DNA of 64,000 bases from Dioszegia crocea (taxonomy: Eukaryota; Basidiomycota; Tremellomycetes; Tremellales; Bulleribasidiaceae), in NCBI GenBank assembly GCA_001600615.1, contig BCKK01000002.1, forward strand, positions 2,634,809 through 2,698,808. The letters are read 5' to 3'. Shown here in pieces: positions 56,229 through 64,000 of this stretch. Position 1 is the first letter of the stretch. Every line of letters starts with the position of its first letter. Position numbers and translations under genes: made by a program. The notes beneath the pieces are model-generated. The model saw only the letters and a program-made list of their open reading frames with translations. It was not told where the DNA came from and searched no databases.

Positions 56229-58459
56229 ATGGTAAGTCGATTCTTCAAGTCGTGTGAGGAGTGTGTCACAAAGCCTCCCGTTCGGTTATACGCTTCCTTT
56301 TGGTACCGATGATTCCCATGAGCTTAGCTGACTATCGATAGGGTCAAACTCTTTCAGAACCAGGTATGCAACATCGGAGTGTCAATAGCAGTGGTTCTTA
56401 GCTGACTGAACCCTTTCGCTTATGTCTCGTCTACCTACACATTCCTTCCTTACCAATCCTTATCTATTCGCCTCTTTGCTTTCCTTTCGCCTGACAGTGA
56501 CGGAGAAGCACACGTCGATGGTGACGCGGGACAAGAAGTACTGGGTGGGAATTTCGGACATGCAGGGATGGCGTATCAGTGCGTATTTCACCTTATTCGG
56601 ACGGGTTCGGCCAATGCTGATTAGGCAGGCATGGAAGATTCACATACCGTCCACCTGTACCTCCCACCCGGAGATCAGGGATACACTTCGAAATCGCCAG
56701 CAAAGGGTATCAAAGCTCAGCCTGTCGGCTGCACGCTGACGAATGATGACGAGGGCGAGGAGGGGCCAGCGCTATTTGGTGTGTTTGACGGACATGGTGG
56801 TTCTTCGGCGGCGAAGTTTGCGGGGACAACGATGCACTCGCGTCTGAGAGCTTTGGATTCATATAGTATGTCGGACCATGCGGTTGGAATAGCGGAGCTG
56901 ATTTGCAGATGTCGGAGATTACAAGGCGGCATTGAAGGAGGCGTTTTTGAAGACTGATGAGGATCTCAGGGCAGGTATGTGGACGTTCTCACGGGTGGCG
57001 AATGACGGAAAGCTGACTCTCAAGACCCAAATTTCTTCAACGATCCTTCAGGGTGCACAGCCGTCGTCGGTGTGCTTGCCAATGGCAAATTCACCTGTGT
57101 AAGCAGACCCGACTTGCGAATGTGTATCTGTGCTGATTCGTAGGCTAATGCTGGGGATTCCCGGTGTGTCTTGGGTTACCGGGGAGAGGCGAAGCCCATG
57201 TCATATGACCACAAACCCACAAACAAAGGTGGGTCACACTTGTAGATATCACAGCGTCATCCGCTAACTTTACAGAGGAGACAGCTAGAATCACAGCAGC
57301 TGGAGGTTACGTCGAGTTTGCCCGTGTGAACGGTAATCTCGCGCTATCCCGAGCGTTGGGCGATTTCGAGTTTAAACAAAATTTCTCCCTAACTCCCGAG
57401 GCTCAGATCGTCACCGCCGACCCCGAATTCATCGAGCACACCATCGACGGCGAGGAGGAGTTCATTGTTTTGGCTTGTGATGGTAAGTTGTTGTGTCTAT
57501 CTCCGTTTGCAATTCCACAACTGACATCAAAGGTATTTGGGATTGCCTTACCTCTCAACAGGTCGTCGACTTCACGCGCCGGGCGATTGCAAATGGCGAT
57601 GACCTCGGCAAGATTTGCGAGGACATGATGGTGAAGTGTCTGGCGAAGGAGTCGGAGACCGGGGGGATAGGGTGTGACAACATGACTGTGGTTGTCGTGG
57701 CGTTATTGGGCGGGAGAACACCAGAGGAGTGGCAGGCGTGGGTCAAGGAGAGAGTAGAGAAGAAGGGTGAGTTTTTCCTGTATCCACCGCATAGAACCCG
57801 GCTAAACCCTCAGTCGGACACGATACCCCCACATCCATCCCCGACGTATTTGCGCACCTACAAACGACCAGCAGCGGAATGGGCGGATTGACAGGGGCAG
57901 GCTTTCGTGTTGCTGGCTCTGGTGGTCTTGCAAATATCGCTAACATGCTTGGCGCATCGAACCTGATTTTCCGGCCGGCGGACGACAGTGATGATGAAGA
58001 TGAGGATATGGGAGCGGCGACGACGGCGGCCAAGGGGAGCGAAGCTGAGGGAGCGGATAAGCCTGAAGCAGTACGTAAAGCATGAACTTTGTTGCAAATT
58101 TGATTGGGGCTGAAACCAATTTGCAGACTGCTTCCATCCGCCCTTTGGACTCTGACGGGGATTCGCAAATGGACTCTGATTCAGATTCGGACGTTACGAC
58201 GTCAGGTACGCCATCAGCTTCCCAGTCGAACCCCACGCCCGCCTCCGCGCCTGGATCAGGCGTCAAAGCCTCCCCTATCCCTCCATCCTTCACCTCGATC
58301 GGATCACCGGCCGTCCCCACACACGAAGAGCTACAGCAAATGCGCATGCCTGCTAAAGGCTCTGCTCCCGATCAGCTTGCGCCTACGCCTCAAGGCGACG
58401 AGTATCCGGCTGTGGCCAAGGTGGAGGGTCTGCTGGATAAAAGCGAGGCGTCTTTATAG
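56229..58459 (+). CDS. PP2C-type protein phosphatase (Ptc2/Ptc3-like)
   Basis: Eleven exons (56229..56231, 56342..56363, 56498..56578, 56629..56865, 56909..56974, 57025..57098, 57144..57228, 57276..57482, 57533..57766, 57814..58070, 58127..58459) give 532 aa. Exon 1 is only the ATG, followed directly by a GTAAGT donor. The start MGQTLSEPVTEKHTS has a G2 in a myristoylation-like setting, as in many Ptc2-type enzymes. All PP2C motifs are present: MEDSHT, FGVFDGHGG, CTAVVGVL, NAGDSRCVLG, LALSRALGDFEFK, VLACDGIWDC and CDNMTVVVVALLGG. The tail of about 160 residues is Ser/Asp/Pro-rich and resembles Ptc2/Ptc3 (acidic DDSDDEDED). These enzymes dephosphorylate stress MAP kinases and Rad53-type checkpoint kinases. 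The substrate here is inferred. Confidence 0.92.
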
Positions 58460-58809
58460 GAGAAAGAGGAATAGGGAGAAGGGTCGGACGTGTTGCATAG
58501 TTAGAAAAGTTCCCGGGCGGGCGGTGGGGCATACATAAGAGAGTATGGGTCGATGGTTATGGACGGCCGAGGGGCCAAGGTGGATTGTATCAACAGCTAT
58601 AGGATATCCCAATGAGCAGAGATGAATGTATGCCTCACGTAAAACCAACTGACTGACTCCGGCTATCGGGCGCCGGGATTAGCCGGGCACCCTACAGTAG
58701 CTCGGCCATGCCCATGCTTGCCCATGCCATCCATGGCTGTGTATACTCCCGCCATTGTTCACTATCATCTACTACCCTCTTACTTGTCAAACACACACAA
58801 TCAGTCAAG
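58460..58809. promoter_or_regulatory. Upstream region of the acyl-CoA synthetase gene
   Basis: These 350 bp run from the PP2C stop to the acyl-CoA synthetase start. A GC-rich stretch around 58660-58720 contains imperfect repeats of GGGCGCCGGG/GCCGGGCAC. The last 40 bp before the ATG are rich in CA and TC, as in a fungal 5' leader. Confidence 0.4.
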
Positions 58810-61800
58810 ATGCCTGTCACGCCCTTCCCCGATAACATGGATCTCACCAAGCAGGGTGTGGTGAGTGGACGGCGTCAAACGAACGGGAACTCGACAGGAT
58901 TGAAGCTAATTATCCGCAGGAGATTCCAGGGAGTGCCCGTCCAGGATGGAGTGGTGAGTTGACATCCCAGAAGCAACCGGGCACAAGCTGACTTACCAGG
59001 CGTTTGGAAGAGTGGTACGTTTAAATATCTGAGCCAAACTGATTATAAGGTGTTTGGGACAGAGCCTCGCTTTACGCGGCTGACGAGCCCAAATCGCTCG
59101 TTCAGCTCTTCGACCAATGTAAGCCTCTCCTCTGTCATATGGATCATAATTCAGTATCTGACGCTTCGTAGCCGTCGCTCGACACCCCGATCGAAATCTC
59201 TTTGTAAGGCGCGAAGTCCTCCCCACACCAGCGGGTAAACCTCCGGGTACGATCGAGTTCGGCACCAATCTGATTCCTACGACCTACGCCCAGATTCAGA
59301 CCCGGCGTAACAATATCGGTTCCGCCCTCCTGGGTCTTGAGCGCGAAGGCCGACTTGGCGGTCGCGAGGGCACGGCTGCTGGTGTACTTCCTGCCGAAAT
59401 CACCCACCCTGGGATCCCTTATTATGGAAATTCGAACCGGAACAAGGCTGGGGCCAGGCGCGGATGGGCGGCAGGTGTCTGGAGTAAGAACAGGGAAGAG
59501 TGGCAGGTTGTCGATCTGGCTTGTCATGCCTACGGCCTGGTCGGTGTTAGTCTTTATGAGACGCTCGGACCGGATGTGGCAAAGTACATGTAAGCCCAGC
59601 GTATGGCAAGGGAGGCGAGATTTGGCTGATTCATTTAGTACCAACCACTGCCCGCTGTCAATTGTGTTTTCATCTACCAACCACCTCCCCGACCTGCTCA
59701 AGATCGCTAAAGAATGCCCGACGCTACGAGTCATTGTCAGCATGGACCCCTTGTCCGCCACGGAGCTTTCAGTGCTGCAGGCCTGGGCAAGCAGTGTTGA
59801 CGTTGAGATCCTGTCTATGCCGGAGTTGGAGCGCTGGGGAGCCGAGCAGGCCAACAAGGTCGAACCGGGACCTCTGGCGGGCGAGGAGGAGCTAGATATG
59901 AAGCGGGTGATTACCATCAGTTACACTAGCGGAACTACCGGTACGTCGTTGTTTCAATCCGCTTTGCCAGCCTGCTAACTGTCCAGGCGATCCCAAGGGT
60001 GTCGTTCTCACCAATGAGAACATGACCATCACAGCCATCTCTAACGCCCGAGGCGCGTCCTCGGCGATGACTGACGGTGATGAATGGCGGTACATCTCTT
60101 ACCTTCCGCTTAGTCACATGTGAGTTTGGCTATCCGGATTTGGGTCAGAAGAGTGTTGCTAATACTATACAGCTACGAGGTCAGCTCGACGTCCACTAAC
60201 GACTCTGTTGACGCTAGCTGACAACTCAGCGCTTCTTGCACACAATGGTGTGGTACGGCGACGGAACGGTCTGCTTAACCACTGGCGATCCCGCGCGCCT
60301 GCTTGAAGATGCTCAGCTGCTCAAGCCCCACGTCATGGCGGGTGTGCCAAGGGTGTGGAATCGGTAAGTCTCTCGCCAAACGTCACATCTGATTCTTTTC
60401 GCTGATTCGCCCTAGTATCCACGCCGCTATCAAAACCCAAATGGCTGCAGGCGGACTCAAGGGAGCCCTGTTGACCAGAGCCGTCAACACCAAGCTTGAG
60501 AACTGGCGCACAAAGGGCGAAGTCAAGCACGCAGTATACGATGCGCTTGTGTTCCGCAAGGTAAGTTATCGGCACTCCTTCCCACGAGCTCTGACACTAA
60601 TTCTGTAGATCCGAAATTTGCTCGGTGGTGAACTGGTTTACTGTTCATCGGGAGCTGCACCCTTGTCGGGAGAAGTCCACGAGATGCTCAAGATTGCCTT
60701 CGGATGTGATGTGATCCAGGGTGTGAGTCTTAGCGTCGGCGTGTCATTCTGTCCCAGAGCTCATTTGACTAGTTCGGAATGACAGAATCAGTCGGAACAG
60801 GTACCAAAGGGTGAGTGGATTTTGCTTAGGGTGGTGTGGCCATCAGCTGATGGACGCAAAGAGTCCCATGGGATACCGGAGCTGTCGGCACCTGCGGTCA
60901 GATCCAACCCGTTAACGATATCTGCCTGATGGATGTTCCAGAGATGGGTGTGAGTCATGGTGACGGATTCGATAAGGAGACAAGCTGATTGTCAGTACAC
61001 AAGCAAAGACTCGCCCAACCCCCGCGGAGAGTAAGTCAGACTCGTGTCTGCCCCGCAGAATCTCGTCTGATCCAACAGGTTATGTATGAAGGGAGCAAAC
61101 ATCTTTGTTGGATACCTTCACGACGAGGCAAACACTGCCAAGACTATCGATCAGGACGGTTGGATGCACACCGGAGAGTGAGTGCCTGATACTCTGCTCT
61201 AAATGACCGACGCTGACAGCGCTAGTGTTGCTGAGATTGACGCATGTGGCCGATTGAAGATTGTCGACCGAATCAAGAATGTCGTCAAGCTATCTCAGGG
61301 GTGAGTTCTGCACTTTGATTGATAGGAGTAAAAACTGACATTTCCTAGCGAATACGTAGCCCTGGAGAAGCTCGAAGGCATGTACGCTCTTGACCCCATC
61401 TTTGCCTCTTTGCTCGTCCACGGCGACTCGTCTCGATCTTCGCTCGTAGCTATTGGTGTTCTCGACCCCGAGCGTGCTGCCGGACTAGTCTCCAGTGTCC
61501 TCGGCACCAAAATCACAGCTGGCGATGTCGCTGGCCTTGAGGCTGCAGTGCAGGACAAGAAGATCCAGAAGGCTGTTCTTGCTTCGTTGGCCAAGACGTC
61601 GCGGAAATACAAGATGAACGGGTGAGTCGACTGGCGCACATCACGGACCAAGCTGACATTACGCAGTTACGAACAGATCAAAGGAGTACATCTGACCGTC
61701 ATGCCGTTCGCGGAGGAGGTGCTCACGCCCACGCTCAAGGTTAAGCGGTGAGTCTGATCAGTCTGAGTTTTGCTCTTGCGCTGACATCGTCAGAAACATC

Positions 61801-61890
61801 GCCGCTAAGAAATACAAGAAGGAGATTGATGCGGCGTATGTTGACTCGGAAGCTGCCGAGGCGGGGGGCAAGACTGCCATCAAGCTATGA
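58810..61890 (+). CDS. Long-chain acyl-CoA synthetase (Faa2-like)
   Basis: Nineteen exons encode 735 aa: 58810..58860, 58920..58953, 59000..59014, 59050..59118, 59172..59589, 59639..59940, 59987..60119, 60173..60179, 60230..60363, 60416..60560, 60609..60722, 60773..60810, 60862..60949, 60996..61030, 61079..61177, 61226..61300, 61349..61621, 61667..61747, 61794..61890. The AMP-binding loop ISYTSGTTGDPKGVVLTNEN (about 288-307) is followed by LPLSHIYERFLHTMVWYGDG, FGMTESVGTGTKGV, GWMHTGDVAEIDACGRLKIV and SQGEYVALEKLEG, the long-chain synthetase set. The enzyme activates fatty acids with ATP and CoA. The C-terminus ends AIKL, which could be a weak peroxisomal PTS1-type signal like that of Faa2. 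One exon (60173..60179) is only 7 nt and encodes the conserved Tyr-Glu after SHI. Confidence 0.93.
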
Positions 61891-62182
61891 TGAGGTCCAA
61901 CGATTTGATATCTTATGTCTTTGTAGTTTCAGTAAGGTTATGGGATGTATTCATTTGCGTTTGATGTCATCCATGCTATCTGCGAGTACAGGTACTTGGG
62001 TCATACAGAAGTCATTGCTGGATCAGATGAAGGTCTTAGGGAAGATGTCGTCTTGGGTGAAAGAAGTAGGATCTTTCGACATTCTCCCCCTCGCTTACGT
62101 CCCCGGACCCATGGCTGCGTTCCCTTACATGCCTAATGCAAGCTCCCATATCACCTGCCCGATCCTCCCCGCCACTAGCACC

Positions 62183-63004
62183 TCATCCAATGAATCGGAA
62201 GTTTGAGCTGTGTATAGCATACTACTGAGTCAGCTCTGTCCCACCACCAATAAGAGAATCGCCAAAACTCACTTTTGGCTGCATCCCCTCTCCTTGCTCC
62301 GCCGCACGCAACATGAACATCTCGTGGAATTTTCGGGGATGATTTTGAGGTGTGAGTTTTGTAGAGTGGTCGTCGAAACCTGCCATGACGTGCGGACCTA
62401 GCAAGACTGAGCCAGTCACATTGACGATGATATCTGGCGCGCTGTTGGCTGGTGCGGCTGGGTCGAGGGCTGGATCATCGTCAGCAATAAAGCATTGGGT
62501 ATTAAGGATTGATATCAGTCCGGGAGAAACGCAACTTACCTGGAACAGGATGACAATCTAGAGTCTGAAGATCATGTCGTGAGAATGGCATTCCTTTTAG
62601 GAAGCCGGCAAGATTGGGATAATCGGTAGGTATGGGGTTTCCGTTCCATAGGATTTTGGCCTGGGGAAGGAAGAGCAGTGGCACTTCCTGCACACACATG
62701 AGCCTGACGGCCAGACGAAAGTAGGCTACAGACCTCCTACTCACTTTATCTCGCCGGGTCGGCTCGTCATATGCCTCGTAATAGATCTGACAGAACGCGA
62801 TGGCACCGTGCGACGCAGCGTCCAGCGCGTGAGAAGACCAAGGGCCTTGACTAGTAACGTCGTCAGCGAAACACCCTCAGATCAACTGATGCAGACGTAC
62901 TGTGGCTTGGTAGGTTGACTTGGCTGAGATTGTTGTTGCTGGGCTGGTCGACTACCGGGACCAGTGGGCACTCCCAGCGCTGCTTGGCGTGATGGATGCA
63001 TCAT
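62183..63004 (-). CDS. NTF2-like mRNA export cofactor (Nxt1/Mtr2 type)
   Basis: Five exons (62901..63004, 62745..62850, 62540..62687, 62273..62469, 62183..62221) give 197 aa. The NTF2 fold is recognisable: AIAFCQIYYEAYDEPTRRDK, LLFLPQAKILWNGNPIPTDY, FLKGMPFSRHDLQTLDCHPV, DIIVNVTGSVLLG, NHPRKFHEMFMLRAAE and the closing strand KYAIHSSNFRFIG. The wording ILWNGN and LDCHPV corresponds to LVWNGN and VDCQPV of human NXT1 (p15), and FRFIG matches its end. In fungi this partner of Mex67 helps export mRNA. The N-terminal 35 residues are Gln/Pro-rich and absent from NXT1. The last intron skips an AG next to the CTGAC branch. Nxt1 and Mtr2 cannot be separated from sequence alone. Confidence 0.85.
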
Positions 63005-63382
63005 GATTGCTTTCGGGTGGGAAGTGGATGAGATGAAGAGACTGATTTCCTCGGAGCTAGGTACGGGTGGGCTTATGATTCGGAGGTGGTATGTACGAAG
63101 TGCGAGGTACAAAGGTGGCTTCACCCCAGGTCTCCGCGGAAGTAGGAGAGCCAGTGGGTGGCAAATTGAATCGGTCCCGGGGGACTTTCCCCAACGCGTC
63201 AACCTCATGCGTCCATTTGAGCATGCACTAGCAAGGAAGATGCTTAGCATGCTTCTGCAGAGCTACAAACGACATCCTATAGTACTAGCAACAGATACCG
63301 AGATTCGGCCGATTTCCCGCCCATGATCGCCCACTCCACAAATGGTTCCCTGACAACCGCCCATATGTACTCGTACATGCGC
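63005..63382. other. Intergenic between the export factor and the Gln/Pro-rich gene
   Basis: These 378 bp hold the promoter side of the Nxt1/Mtr2-type gene and the 3' side of the Gln/Pro-rich gene. No ORF or repeat is convincing. Confidence 0.4.
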
Positions 63383-64000
63383 TCAAATGGCCTGGTTGAC
63401 TGGCGCAGGCGACACTTTCGGGAGCGCAGATGAAACACCTATGGCAGCGACACCGGATGACGGTCCCTGCGCCCCCGAGGAAACCTGCATCGACCCGTTT
63501 GGTATCGGCGCCGAGGAAGCGGGGATATGGCTCGGCTGGCCCAGCTGGGGATGTGTATGAGGCCCCAAAGGTCTAGGTACGGACTGCGCGGGGGATTCTC
63601 GAGGTGGTATCTGACCTGGCTGACTAGAGGGGCCAGAGTGTTGGCTCACAGGTTGCTGCCGGTGTGCAGACTGCTGTTGTGCGTGGGCGTACTGAGACGA
63701 TATGCCCGATGGGTGGACGTGCTGAGGCCGCACTACGCCCTGCGTCTGGGAGTTCGACTGAGGGGTTGGAAGAGAGTATCCCGCCCCGTTCGGTCGAGCC
63801 TGAGATGGCAGACTCGGACCAGATCCAGACCCAGGCCTGACCAATCCCGGTGACCCATTCTGCAAAGATGGGTGCAAGAGGTGTTGGGGCTGCTGGGATG
63901 GCGCCGGGCCCAAGGATGTCCGTGGTCCGGCAGTCTGCGCATAGTGCGCGTACTGCTGCGCAGGTGGCAGATGGCCCATCTGAGATTGACCGGTAGGGGT
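63383..64000 (-). CDS. Partial gene: C-terminal part of a Gln/Pro/Ser-rich protein
   Basis: An open frame of at least 205 codons enters from the right window edge and stops at 63383. Only the C-terminus is present and no splice signal is needed. The sequence is extremely Gln-, Pro-, Ser-, His- and Gly-rich (QQYAHYAQTAGPRTSLG, HAQQQSAHRQQPVSQHSGPS) and ends SPAPVNQAI. It has no fold that can be named. Such tails are common in chromatin-remodelling and transcription co-activator subunits, but that is a guess from composition only. The start, total length and identity lie outside the window. Confidence 0.6.
   Translation of the reverse strand, partial: TPTGQSQMGHLPPAQQYAHYAQTAGPRTSLGPAPSQQPQHLLHPSLQNGSPGLVRPGSGSGPSLPSQARPNGAGYSLPTPQSNSQTQGVVRPQHVHPSGISSQYAHAQQQSAHRQQPVSQHSGPSSQPGQIPPRESPAQSVPRPLGPHTHPQLGQPSHIPASSAPIPNGSMQVSSGAQGPSSGVAAIGVSSALPKVSPAPVNQAI

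Noticed and set aside
1..64000. tRNA genes, rRNA, CRISPR arrays, transposons and viral genes
   Set aside because: I found no T-loop/anticodon arrangement, no spaced repeats, and no transposase, reverse transcriptase or viral motifs. A tRNA covariance scan would settle the tRNA point.

Overview
This window looks like nuclear DNA from a basidiomycete yeast or fungus, most likely a tremellomycete (Cryptococcus/Tremella relatives). The evidence is dense packing of intron-rich genes, introns mostly of 35-70 nt with GTRNGT donors and CTGAC/CTAAC/CTGAT branch sites close to the acceptor, and a fungal gene set: Zn2Cys6 regulator, TRK potassium transporter, Rim15 kinase, Mrc1, Swd2. The species call is inference. 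I found no rRNA, tRNA, CRISPR array or transposon. All spliced models were rebuilt by hand from frame continuity, splice signals and remembered family motifs. Exon coordinates are given in each entry, and feature spans run from start codon to stop codon.

Layout, left to right. 0.1-4.3 kb: BUD20 (-) diverging from a FRA10AC1 homologue (+), then an unrecognised 645-aa protein (-). 4.5-13.1 kb: dynamitin (+), mitochondrial methyltransferase NDUFAF7 (-) diverging from a REX3/REXO1-type exonuclease (+), an RNPS1-like SR protein (+), riboflavin kinase (-). 13.4-18.0 kb: ALKBH7-like dioxygenase (+), then three tandem members of an unrecognised short-protein family (-), and a TMEM14 protein (-). 18.2-18.4 kb: a 100-N assembly gap with duplicated ends. 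18.5-23.4 kb: Mrc1/Claspin (+). 23.7-34.4 kb: a very large Rim15-type kinase (-) head-to-head with a Gtr2/RagC-type GTPase (+). 34.5-36.8 kb: a tandem pair of unrecognised two-helix membrane proteins with PPxY motifs (-). 37.4-40.6 kb: a 15-exon Zn2Cys6 transcription factor (-). 41.2-44.5 kb: a possible 89-aa small gene and the TRK transporter (+). 45.0-49.3 kb: RBM25 (-) and Swd2 (-). 49.5-55.3 kb: a LigD-type 3'-phosphoesterase protein (+), a methyltransferase (-) diverging from a HIT hydrolase (+), TANGO2 (+), and ribosomal protein uL23 (-). 56.2-64.0 kb: a PP2C phosphatase (+), a 19-exon long-chain acyl-CoA synthetase (+), an NTF2-fold mRNA export factor (-), and the C-terminal end of a Gln/Pro-rich protein (-) that runs off the window.

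Most genes are housekeeping: splicing (FRA10AC1, RNPS1, RBM25), ribosome biogenesis (BUD20, uL23), replication checkpoint (Mrc1) and mitochondria (NDUFAF7, ALKBH7, TMEM14). The least explained content is the orphan triplet at 14.6-17.1 kb and the PPxY membrane pair at 34.5-36.8 kb. The Rim15-Gtr2 pair is notable because both proteins belong to nutrient/TORC1 signalling and share one 701-bp intergenic region.
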